DNA of 64,000 nt, from positions 22,862 to 86,861 of the forward strand of contig CAZPDP010000010.1 in assembly GCA_964585385.1 (NCBI GenBank). The letters run 5' to 3'. The notes beneath the pieces were generated by a model. That model worked only from the letters and a program-made list of their open reading frames with translations. It had not been told where the DNA came from and did no database searches. The translations under genes were made by a program, and so were the position numbers. The DNA comes from JAGXLC01 sp964585385. Its GTDB lineage: Bacteria; Bacteroidota; Bacteroidia; Bacteroidales; UBA12077. This document shows positions 1-6,738 of this stretch, piece by piece (the stretch's first letter is position 1; each line of letters opens with the position of its first letter).

Positions 1-493
1 TTTCTTCATCTTGTCCTTTGATTAGCTTATAGAGCGTAAAGCCAAGTACACCCCAGAAGAAAATGAATAGCATCAGGTTGTCTGCCAGGATTGCACCTAT
101 TGTACATCCCAGGGTGATCAGGTAAAATGGGTAATAGTTGTAGATTTTCTTTTTATTGCTTACGTATACCAGGGAATACACTGATATCAACAAACCAAAG
201 ATGGCAGTGAACAGTACAATGAGTTTGCTGAGATTGTCAATATGAAGAGTAAAATATTTACTGGCACCGGAAAGTATTTCATTCATCAGGCTACCAACGG
301 CAGCACTGTCCGAGAACATTCCCATTTGAATGCTTTGGGTATCAAAGAAATATACTTCATAAGCCAGGTACAAAACCAGGGCAGATACGATAAGTGTTAT
401 AGAAGCCTTCACAGCTTTCATTCTTTCCGGGAAAGCGAAAAGAATCACTCCGGCAATTATTGGTAGAAAGATGATGTAGTATAAAACATCCAT
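1..493 (-). CDS. NuoL/MrpD-like membrane subunit of the hydrogenase complex, 5' part only
   Basis: The N-terminal 164 residues of a hydrophobic protein that runs off the left edge. The start ATG is at 493-491, 10 bp after the hydrogenase large-subunit gene on the same strand. Translation begins MDVLYYIIFLPIIAGV and shows at least three membrane segments. The segment LHIDNLSKLIVLFTAIFGLL matches the style of the early helices of NuoL/NuoM/HyfB antiporter-like subunits, where a conserved 'D.LS.....' precedes a helix. These subunits move protons or sodium ions in complex I and group 4 hydrogenases. Its place as the next gene after the large subunit supports an ion-pumping role. Which of NuoL, M or N it is cannot be decided from this fragment. 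Confidence 0.75.
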   Translation of the reverse strand, partial: MDVLYYIIFLPIIAGVILFAFPERMKAVKASITLIVSALVLYLAYEVYFFDTQSIQMGMFSDSAAVGSLMNEILSGASKYFTLHIDNLSKLIVLFTAIFGLLISVYSLVYVSNKKKIYNYYPFYLITLGCTIGAILADNLMLFIFFWGVLGFTLYKLIKGQDEE

Positions 494-503
494 GGTTTAT
501 GAT

Positions 504-1697
504 TTATAAGTTTTTTCTAATTTCTTCTGTTTTCTTCTTTGAGAGCTCTACAAGCTGATTTCCATCGTAAATCTTTTTTTTCGTTTTGTGGTCGTAAGCA
601 AAAGCCATTCGCTCGGTGCAGCAATAACACGGGTCAACTGCTGCCAGTGAAATGGTTGCATCGGATATGGTTTGCCCGACACATGCCTTTTTGAATGTTG
701 CAATATTCACATAGCTTGGAGCTCTTATTTTGTGTCTTACAGGTGAATTGGAACCATCTGTTTTAACAAAATGGAACACTTCTCCACGTGGAGCTTCGGC
801 ATGGCCAGTACCCATACCTTCCGGAATTTCTTTAACTTTCACTTCGATATCCCCTTCCGGTTCCTTTTCCATCCCATCAAGGCATTGTTCTATGATTTTG
901 ATTGATTCATAATTTTCCAGCAGCCTGACTTCGGCTTTGGCAAAAACATCACCTGCTTTTGCAGTAATTACTTTCCAGTCGACCATATCATAAGCAGCAT
1001 AGGGGTCGTCTCTTCTCACATCGATATCCCAGCCGGATGCTCTCGCGGTCGGCCCGACGGCTGCATAGTCTATCACATCCTGTTTTGTTAGTATACCTAC
1101 TCCTTTGGTTCTGGCATGAATAACCGGGTCATCCATTACCGCGCCTGTGAGCAGGTCGTTTTTCTTTTTGATGTCGTTCATGATTTTTCTTGCCAGCTTA
1201 ATTTTTTCCGAATCAATATCCCTTCTCACACCGCCAATCTTAAACATAGCATAACTGTTACGGTTTCCGGAAATGATTTCGAACAAGTCAAGCACGGGTT
1301 CCCTGTACTTCCAGGCCCACATCCAGACGGTGTTATAACCCAGGAAGTGCCCTGCAAGTCCTACCCAGAGCAAGTGACTGTGTAATCTTTCCAGTTCGCC
1401 GATAATGCTCCTGATATACTTAGCCCGGTTGGGAACTTCCACATCTGCAATTTCCTCCATGCAATTGGCAAAGGCAAAGGGATGGGAGGTAGAGCAAATT
1501 CCACAGATTCTTTCCACCAGGAAGAAAACTTGTTCAAACGTTTTATTCTCGCTTAGTTTTTCAATTCCGCGGTGGTTGTAACCGGTTTCCCATTTAATGT
1601 CCTTTACGTTTTCCCCCTCACAATAAAGCTTGAAAAGTTCAGGCTCTTCCTGAAGTGGATGATAGGGTCCGATGGGTATGATTCGTTTGTTTGCCAT
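504..1697 (-). CDS. Group 4 [NiFe] hydrogenase large (catalytic) subunit, NuoD-like
   Basis: 397 residues, the length of EchE/CooH-type large subunits. The N-terminal nickel-binding motif is intact (ERICGICSTSH, about residues 62-72) and so is the C-terminal one (DPCYCCTER, about residues 355-363), so all four Ni-binding cysteines are present. This separates it from NuoD and from Ehr-type relatives that lost them. GPYHPLQEEPE near the N-terminus is the group 4/NuoD opening. The protein should carry the NiFe(CN)2CO site and reduce protons or oxidise H2 at the inner face of the membrane. A 34-residue tail follows the last motif, so a HycI-like endopeptidase is probably needed. None is visible here. 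It lies 5 bp after the NuoC-like gene in one operon. Confidence 0.93.
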   Translation of the reverse strand: MANKRIIPIGPYHPLQEEPELFKLYCEGENVKDIKWETGYNHRGIEKLSENKTFEQVFFLVERICGICSTSHPFAFANCMEEIADVEVPNRAKYIRSIIGELERLHSHLLWVGLAGHFLGYNTVWMWAWKYREPVLDLFEIISGNRNSYAMFKIGGVRRDIDSEKIKLARKIMNDIKKKNDLLTGAVMDDPVIHARTKGVGILTKQDVIDYAAVGPTARASGWDIDVRRDDPYAAYDMVDWKVITAKAGDVFAKAEVRLLENYESIKIIEQCLDGMEKEPEGDIEVKVKEIPEGMGTGHAEAPRGEVFHFVKTDGSNSPVRHKIRAPSYVNIATFKKACVGQTISDATISLAAVDPCYCCTERMAFAYDHKTKKKIYDGNQLVELSKKKTEEIRKNL

Positions 1698-1702
1698 CTT
1701 TT

Positions 1703-2143
1703 CTATGATTTAAAATTTTTCCTGTACGGATAAACGCCTTCTGCCCAGTTGCCATCTGAAATTAATTTTTCCGGTTCCGGATGATTTCGGAATGTAATTC
1801 CCAGCAGCTCACTCATTTCCCTTTCAATCCAGTTGGCGCCGGAAAACATGTTGGCAAGGGATTCGATTTCAGGGTTTTCCTGGGGTAAAATAACATGTAT
1901 GTTGATTATGTTTCCTGATTTGTCATCACTGAAATGGTAAAGTATTTCAAAGCCTTGCTTGGTATGGTATGCAGAGGCAATGATAAACCGGAACATGAGG
2001 CTTTTATAAAGGTATTCAGTCACCTGGGTAATTGCTTCAGGTTTAATCTTAACCAATACCCGCTTGGTTTTTAGAACCTCAGTATCCAGCACTTCAGCAG
2101 GAAATTGTGATTTGATATTTTCTATGAAATTCTGTTTATCCAT
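1703..2143 (-). CDS. NuoC-like (30 kDa-type) hydrogenase subunit
   Basis: 146 residues. Near the C-terminus WIEREMSELLGITFRNHPEP (about 114-133) is the signature of the 30-kDa subunit of complex I and of the N-terminal part of HycE/HyfG. The protein structurally joins the small and large subunits in the peripheral arm and has no cofactor. Here the NuoC and NuoD parts are separate genes, as in Ech and Mbh complexes, not fused as in E. coli hydrogenases 3 and 4. It sits 5 bp after the NuoB-like gene and 5 bp before the large-subunit gene, so all are likely translated from one mRNA. Confidence 0.88.
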   Translation of the reverse strand: MDKQNFIENIKSQFPAEVLDTEVLKTKRVLVKIKPEAITQVTEYLYKSLMFRFIIASAYHTKQGFEILYHFSDDKSGNIINIHVILPQENPEIESLANMFSGANWIEREMSELLGITFRNHPEPEKLISDGNWAEGVYPYRKNFKS

Positions 2144-2148
2144 TATGC

Positions 2149-2562
2149 TTAAATTTTTTCAACAAGTTTGGTAATACCGGCCAGTATGGCTTCTGGTTTA
2201 GGCGGGCAACCTGGGATATAAGCATCAACCGGTATGATTTTGTCAACCGGACCGGCAAATGTGTTGCCCTCCGCAAATATTCCACCAGTTATGCCACATG
2301 CACCAAAAGCAACAACAAAAACGGGTTTTGCTGCCTGGTTATATACTTCCAGTAAACGATCTTTGTCTCTTTGATTGATTGACCCGCTTACCAGTATAAC
2401 ATCGGCGTGTCGGGGACTTCCTATTAATTGCATCCCGAATCGTTCCACATCATAGCGGGGTGTGAGAACATCCAGGATTTCAATATCGCAATTGTTGCAG
2501 GAAGCACCTGCATAGTGAAATACCCATAACGATTTTTTTAAACAAAAGCTTTTAAGTCCCAT
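2149..2562 (-). CDS. Group 4 [NiFe] hydrogenase small subunit, NuoB-like
   Basis: 137 residues. The cysteines for the proximal [4Fe-4S] cluster are visible: ASCNNCDIE (about 21-29), GACGITGG (about 87-94) and IPGCPPKPEAI (about 115-125). This is the NuoB/EchC/HycG family, which passes electrons between the ferredoxin-like subunit and the NiFe site. It is the short, single-cluster form typical of group 4 and lacks the medial and distal cluster domain of uptake hydrogenases. Spacing to the NuoH-like gene upstream is 10 bp and to the NuoC-like gene downstream 5 bp. Confidence 0.92.
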   Translation of the reverse strand: MGLKSFCLKKSLWVFHYAGASCNNCDIEILDVLTPRYDVERFGMQLIGSPRHADVILVSGSINQRDKDRLLEVYNQAAKPVFVVAFGACGITGGIFAEGNTFAGPVDKIIPVDAYIPGCPPKPEAILAGITKLVEKI

Positions 2563-2572
2563 TTATTTTAGT

Positions 2573-3505
2573 TTATAAACCTAAATAAGTCAATACTATA
2601 GCAACAATAACCAAGACATTCATGCCAAGGAGGAAAAACCGCATGGCCTGTTTGATTTTCAGTCTTGGATTTGTGTTTCGAATCAGTGTCATAAGCAGTA
2701 CCACTGCTAATAATTTTAATACAGTCCAGAGGATACCAATTCCTTCCAGATGGAATCCGCTCATAAAAAACCCTACCAGCAAGGCTGCCAATATAAAAAG
2801 CATGATGTATTTTGTGAATTTCACCATAGCATAAACAGTACCGGAGAATTCTATAAAGGAGCCTGAAGCCAGTTCTGTTTCCGCTTCAGCAATATCAAAA
2901 GGAACCATTCCCATTTTTGCCTGTATGCAGAAAATGGCCGCAATAAACAGCAGGATTCCTGAGATACTTCCGATAAATGCACCTTGCTCAGCCTGTATTT
3001 GCAGAATTTCACTCATCCTGATGCTCATATCAGATTTAAGAATGATGGCTGCAAACACCAACAGGAATGTAAGCTCATAACTGATAATCAGTTTAATCTC
3101 CCTGGAGGCGCCTACTGAAGCCAATGGATTTCCTGATGCCAGGGCTCCGATTATATAAGTCAGGGAGGGTATGGTTAAGAGGTAAAAGATTACAATGACG
3201 TCCCCTTCAAAACCCACCTGTATATTCAGCAAAGGCAGCAAGATAAACACTGCGGAAATAGTTGCCCCGAATAGCCCCAGAATGGGAGCGATTAAAAAGG
3301 TTAATTTTGCCCCTCTGGCGGGAAGAATGGTTTCTTTGACAAGTAGGAGTTTCAGAAAATCATAAAAGGGTTGCAGGAGGGGAGGTCCTTTTCTGAATTG
3401 CACCTGTGCAGTTATTTTCCTGTCGAACCAGGCCAGCAATCCGCCTGCAATGCCAGCAAAAAGCAAACCCGGATATACAAAGAAGTAAAATAATGTTTCA
3501 CCCAT
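2573..3505 (-). CDS. NuoH/HycD-like membrane anchor subunit
   Basis: 310 residues with about eight hydrophobic segments. The motif QFRKGPPLLQPFYDFLKLL (about 36-54) and the acidic loop FDIAEAETELASG (about 200-212) are the quinone-site/E-channel signatures of NuoH, HycD and EchB. In complex I this subunit couples electron transfer in the arm to ion movement in the membrane. In group 4 hydrogenases it anchors the soluble arm. The start ATG overlaps the 3' end of the preceding Fe-S gene by 8 bp, which suggests translational coupling. Confidence 0.92.
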   Translation of the reverse strand: MGETLFYFFVYPGLLFAGIAGGLLAWFDRKITAQVQFRKGPPLLQPFYDFLKLLLVKETILPARGAKLTFLIAPILGLFGATISAVFILLPLLNIQVGFEGDVIVIFYLLTIPSLTYIIGALASGNPLASVGASREIKLIISYELTFLLVFAAIILKSDMSIRMSEILQIQAEQGAFIGSISGILLFIAAIFCIQAKMGMVPFDIAEAETELASGSFIEFSGTVYAMVKFTKYIMLFILAALLVGFFMSGFHLEGIGILWTVLKLLAVVLLMTLIRNTNPRLKIKQAMRFFLLGMNVLVIVAIVLTYLGL

Positions 3506-4010
3506 GGTTTTCTTGTTTTAATTTGTCATAAGGAATATCCTTGATGAGGACCTTGTCATTCAATTTATAGATGTTTTTCTCTTCATTTTCCTCTTCATCT
3601 GTTAATTGTACGGCACCTCCAGGATTGTATTCCATGTATTTTTTCAGTTCTTTTTCATCATTCAGGTCGAAATAGGTATCCTCAGTTCTTTTGTGTTCAA
3701 AGAAGTCGGACATCATGGTTCCAAAAGGACAAATTACAACGCATGACTTGCAAGCGATGCAAAGATTGGTAAACCTGACAATCATGCCTTCTTCATCTTT
3801 ATCCAATGCTTCTGCCGGGCACACACTAATACACGGAGCATCCTCACACCGCCGGCAGGTTAAACGAAATACAGCGAGTTCACGAAGTGTTTTTAAGCCA
3901 TTTGTATTGGGAAAATCGCTGAGAATCCCGTCGATTTTTTTCTTATCGCCCCGGCCTGTGAGATTATGATCTCTTATTTTTGTCAGGTCTATGAGAATTT
4001 TTTTATCCAT
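3498..4010 (-). CDS. Two-cluster ferredoxin-like electron-transfer subunit (HycB/HyfA/NuoI-like)
   Basis: 170 residues. Two [4Fe-4S] motifs are present: CRRCEDAPCISVCP (about 52-65) and CIACKSCVVICP (about 83-94). The first has the Cx2Cx4Cx3CP spacing of HycB/HydN-type proteins. It probably relays electrons from HydB/HydG or from soluble ferredoxin to the small subunit. The C-terminal third is acidic and has no recognised domain. The gene overlaps the NuoH-like gene by 8 bp and follows hydG by 12 bp. Confidence 0.88.
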   Translation of the reverse strand: MDKKILIDLTKIRDHNLTGRGDKKKIDGILSDFPNTNGLKTLRELAVFRLTCRRCEDAPCISVCPAEALDKDEEGMIVRFTNLCIACKSCVVICPFGTMMSDFFEHKRTEDTYFDLNDEKELKKYMEYNPGGAVQLTDEEENEEKNIYKLNDKVLIKDIPYDKLKQENHG

Positions 4011-4022
4011 TGCAACTAGTTT

Positions 4023-4844
4023 TTATTTCCAGATGTCAGGCTTGTCTTTTATTTCGTCGTAATTGAAAACCGGTCCGTCCTTGCAGACAAAATAATTCCC
4101 CATCATACAGTGGCCGCATTTTCCTAGTCCACAGGACATGTTTTTTTCCATAGACAGGTAAATTTTATTTTCCGGATAGCCCATTTCCAGCAATTTTTGG
4201 ACGCTGAATTTCATCATGATAGGAGGACCTACGACTACTGCGACAGAATCATCAATATTTACAGCCACCTTATCGAGCAATACAGTGGCTACTCCTACCT
4301 CTTCGGTCCATGAATCGTCTGCTTCATCTACAGTGCGCATAACTTCAAATTTCGGATAACTTTTTAATTCTTCAATGTATGGTTCGTAGATACATTCTTG
4401 CGGACTCCTGGAACCGTAGCAAAAAGTTACTTTTTTAATACGGTCCTGCTCTGCCTGCAAATTATAAAGTAAAGAGCGCAGCGGGGCAAATCCGCAGCCT
4501 CCGCCAACAATGAGGACCTCTTTATCGTACAGTTTTTCCAGCGGATAGCCTCTCCCGTAAGGTCCCCTGATACCAAGAATTTCCCCACCCTGCAGTTGGT
4601 GAAGTTTTTCCGTAACATAACCCGCTTTCATAACTGTGATGTCAATTTTATCTCTGACCAGGGGAGATGAAGAAGGAGTAAACGGTGCTTCACCAACACC
4701 ATCCAGGGCCAGTTCGATGAATTGCCCGGTATGAAAGGTGAAGTTTTGCTCCGGTTTCAACACAAAAGTTTTAATTGTGGGCGATTCTGTAATCACCTCA
4801 AGCAATTCAGCTTTTATAGGTTTGTATATATTACCTTTATGCAT
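4023..4844 (-). CDS. hydG: HydG-like FAD/NAD(P)-binding diaphorase subunit (sulfhydrogenase gamma / AsrB family)
   Basis: 273 residues. It has a ferredoxin-reductase-like FAD domain (GQFIELALDG, about 41-50), an NAD(P) domain opening with VGGGCGFAPLRSLLY (about 112-126), and a C-terminal [2Fe-2S] motif in which CGLGKCGHC (about 238-246) is followed by a further Cys in YFVCKDGP. This is the architecture of HydG of soluble group 3b hydrogenases, AsrB of anaerobic sulfite reductase and PyrK. It should exchange electrons between NAD(P)H and Fe-S clusters. Here it is co-transcribed with hydB and a group 4 membrane hydrogenase, which is the unusual part. The symbol follows the group 3b gamma subunit and is unrelated to the [FeFe] maturase HydG. 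Confidence 0.85.
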   Translation of the reverse strand: MHKGNIYKPIKAELLEVITESPTIKTFVLKPEQNFTFHTGQFIELALDGVGEAPFTPSSSPLVRDKIDITVMKAGYVTEKLHQLQGGEILGIRGPYGRGYPLEKLYDKEVLIVGGGCGFAPLRSLLYNLQAEQDRIKKVTFCYGSRSPQECIYEPYIEELKSYPKFEVMRTVDEADDSWTEEVGVATVLLDKVAVNIDDSVAVVVGPPIMMKFSVQKLLEMGYPENKIYLSMEKNMSCGLGKCGHCMMGNYFVCKDGPVFNYDEIKDKPDIWK

Positions 4845-4857
4845 TGATTATGCAATT

Positions 4858-5862
4858 TTATTGGTTCGTCAATTCGACAAATAATTCATTCTTGTTTATG
4901 CTGCCTATACAGCATTCTATGCATCTTCCACAGCCCGTACAGGCAATCGATTCAAAGTCTTTGGGTTTCCATACATACTTACACATATATCTGTTATAGA
5001 ATCGTTTATGGAGAGTTTTCAGCGGATCTTCGCCTGCGGCGACTTTTTCAAATCCCGGATATTGACAGGCGTCAAGGTGTCTGACTTTTTCAAAGCCGGG
5101 CTTTTCAAGTAAGAGGAAACAAGTACAGGTAGGGCAGATGGTCGCACAAGCTCCGCAGGAAACACAGGTTTCAGAGTATTTTTTCCAGATTTCTTCTCCG
5201 GAATTGTTTACTAATTCGCCTGTTTTTTCGTAATCAGGCAGATCATTGTTTTTATTATTCAAAGTGTCTTCTGTTCTTTTTCTTTTATCGAGGAGAGATT
5301 GGATTTCATTTTCTGTGGGTTCACCCAGGTTGTTCAATTGTTTGATTTCTTCTGCGAATTGTTCGCCCTTTTCAGAGTTTGTCTGGAGATAGATGGTATC
5401 ATCGTTCAAACTCAGAAGCACATCATGATGTTTTTCCGGGTAAGGTTTAACACCATAAGTAGTACAATGGCAATGTTCCTGGGTGGTGTGGCAGTCGGTT
5501 CCAATCAGTATGGTATTATTCCTGTTTTTTTTGTATGCCGGGTCTTCGTAGTCCCTGTTGAGGTTCATTTCATCCTGGATATCCAGCGCCACAAGGTCGC
5601 AGGCAGGTACACCCATAATCACCCTGGTTTTTTCCGGCTCTTCCAGGTTTACCACATTCTCTTTAATTGGTGAAAAAAACGTTTTTAGGGGTGTTGCAGG
5701 TTTGGGTGTATTGTATATAATAGAAGGTATTAAATCTTCGTCAAGCAGTTCGTAGTCTTGATTATCTCCATAATCAGCTGGGGCATAAATATCGAATTTT
5801 GTTATCAGATTTATAAGGGCTTTTTCCCAGTCTTGCTTGGAAATTGTGTAATAATTGTTCAT
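4858..5862 (-). CDS. hydB: HydB-like Fe-S subunit (sulfhydrogenase beta / AsrA family)
   Basis: 334 residues from the ATG at 5862. An in-frame GTG at 5883 would lengthen it by 7 residues but lies inside a Rex-like palindrome, so I prefer the ATG. Two C-terminal [4Fe-4S] motifs are visible: CVSCGACATICPTCTC and CTGCGRCIECCIG. The N-terminal part has GVPACDLVALDIQDE and ILIGTDCHTTQEHCHC, as in HydB and AsrA. The protein should carry electrons between HydG and the hydrogenase arm. It is the first gene of the operon, and its start region is covered by a Rex-type operator at 5868-5885, implying repression when NADH is low. Confidence 0.85.
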   Translation of the reverse strand: MNNYYTISKQDWEKALINLITKFDIYAPADYGDNQDYELLDEDLIPSIIYNTPKPATPLKTFFSPIKENVVNLEEPEKTRVIMGVPACDLVALDIQDEMNLNRDYEDPAYKKNRNNTILIGTDCHTTQEHCHCTTYGVKPYPEKHHDVLLSLNDDTIYLQTNSEKGEQFAEEIKQLNNLGEPTENEIQSLLDKRKRTEDTLNNKNNDLPDYEKTGELVNNSGEEIWKKYSETCVSCGACATICPTCTCFLLLEKPGFEKVRHLDACQYPGFEKVAAGEDPLKTLHKRFYNRYMCKYVWKPKDFESIACTGCGRCIECCIGSINKNELFVELTNQ

Positions 5863-5867
5863 AATTA

Positions 5868-5885
5868 TTGTTATATATTTCACAA
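5868..5885. promoter_or_regulatory. Canonical-length Rex-like operator before hydB
   Basis: The 18-bp sequence TTGTTATATATTTCACAA differs at one position from TTGTGA-N6-TCACAA, the Rex consensus. It ends 6 bp upstream of the hydB ATG. The adjacent rex gene makes Rex the likely ligand. CRP-type proteins have a similar consensus and cannot be excluded from sequence alone. Confidence 0.7.
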
Positions 5886-5923
5886 ATCAAGATAGAAAAG
5901 AACTACGTTTGAGTCAACAATTT

Positions 5924-5952
5924 TTGTGAAAATGTTCTTAATATTTTCACAA
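5924..5952. promoter_or_regulatory. 29-bp Rex-like palindrome with extended spacer
   Basis: Perfect 10-bp arms TTGTGAAAAT and ATTTTCACAA separated by 9 bp. The TTGTGA and TCACAA half-sites are 17 bp apart, not the canonical 6, so one helical turn (11 bp) has been added. Each arm can also be read as one good half of a canonical 18-bp site with a weak second half. Confidence 0.55.
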
Positions 5953-6011
5953 TTTATATTTAGAACAAATAAAAAGAGAGCTATAATCGACAAAATATAA
6001 TGCTTTTGTAT

Positions 6012-6040
6012 TTGTGACGAAAAATATTTATATTTCACAA
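6012..6040. promoter_or_regulatory. Second 29-bp Rex-like palindrome with extended spacer
   Basis: TTGTGA and TCACAA half-sites separated by 17 bp, exactly the same geometry as the palindrome at 5924-5952. The inner arm bases are less symmetrical. It lies about 30 bp before the rex start codon. Confidence 0.5.
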
Positions 6041-6049
6041 TAAAATATA

Positions 6050-6067
6050 TTGAGAAAATTTTCACAA
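6050..6067. promoter_or_regulatory. Canonical-length Rex-like operator before rex
   Basis: TTGAGAAAATTTTCACAA differs from the Rex consensus TTGTGA-N6-TCACAA at one position. It ends 4 bp before the rex ATG, so binding would block transcription or translation initiation of rex and probably of the hyp genes behind it. This indicates autoregulation. Confidence 0.7.
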
Positions 6068-6071
6068 TAAA

Positions 6072-6686
6072 ATGAGTTCGTATCTTCAAACAAAAAGACT
6101 TTTGCAGTATCGAATGGGAATATTACGGCTTAAAAAAATGGGTCTGGAAAAAGTATTTTCATACACTTTGGGAAAAGAAACGGGCGTTACCGCTGAGTTG
6201 GTGCGAAAAGATTTTTCACAATTCGGGATTAAAGGAAACAGGAGGGGAGGTTATGATATAGATGAATTGCTTGCTGCAATGGAGAGAATCTTTGGTAAGG
6301 AACGGGTGCAGAATGTTATCATTATAGGAATGGGTAATATGGGAAATGCGCTTTCGCAATATAAAAGTTTTTCTGATAGCAAAATTAATATAGTGGCGGG
6401 TTTTGATATCGATCCGGCCAAGCAGAACAAAAAGTTCGCAATCCCTGTTTATCCTTTGGAGAATATGTCTGACGTGGTTGAAGCTTTTGATGTATCGGTA
6501 GCTATCCTTGCCATACCTGAAATAGCAGCCCAGGAAATGGCCGATTATGTGGTGAGAAATGGAATTAAAGGCATTCTGAACCTGGCCCCAGTTTTGTTAA
6601 AAGTCCCCGACGACGTTGTTGTGAATAATATAAATATTATGGTTGAGCTGGAAAGGTTAATGTATCACTCTGGGTTGTTGAAATAA
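6072..6686 (+). CDS. rex: Redox-sensing transcriptional repressor Rex
   Basis: 204 residues, close to the usual length of about 210. The N-terminal winged helix (about 5-75) contains GVTAELVRKDFSQFG and the recognition-wing style GNRRGGYDID. A Rossmann domain follows with GMGNMGNAL (about 85-93), which binds NAD(H). A C-terminal domain-swapped helix (VELERLMYHSGLL) completes the fold. Rex leaves DNA when the NADH/NAD+ ratio is high, so the fermentative and hydrogenase genes it controls are induced by excess NADH. It is divergent from the hydrogenase operon and 52 bp upstream of hypF on its own strand, so it probably heads a rex-hypF operon. Confidence 0.95.
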   Translation: MSSYLQTKRLLQYRMGILRLKKMGLEKVFSYTLGKETGVTAELVRKDFSQFGIKGNRRGGYDIDELLAAMERIFGKERVQNVIIIGMGNMGNALSQYKSFSDSKINIVAGFDIDPAKQNKKFAIPVYPLENMSDVVEAFDVSVAILAIPEIAAQEMADYVVRNGIKGILNLAPVLLKVPDDVVVNNINIMVELERLMYHSGLLK

Positions 6687-6738
6687 AATTGTATTCTTTG
6701 CTTTTCATTGTTAATACCTTATATTAGTTAAAAAAATT

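Noticed and set aside
4858..4960. Anaerobic sulfite reductase (AsrABC) operon
   Set aside because: AsrA- and AsrB-like proteins are there, but no siroheme-containing AsrC gene is present.
4023..5862. Soluble group 3b sulfhydrogenase locus
   Set aside because: HydB and HydG are present, but the large and small subunits are of the NuoD/NuoB-like group 4 type, with membrane subunits beside them. No group 3b alpha or delta subunit is seen.
5863..5883. GTG start for hydB that adds seven residues (MKYITII)
   Set aside because: The extension falls inside the Rex-like operator and adds no conserved sequence. The ATG at 5862 gives the HydB-like N-terminus.
6012..6040. CRP/FNR-type site in place of Rex site
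   Set aside because: The half-sites also resemble CRP sites (TGTGA), but the adjacent rex gene and the one-mismatch 18-bp sites make Rex more likely. It is kept as an alternative, not as the call.
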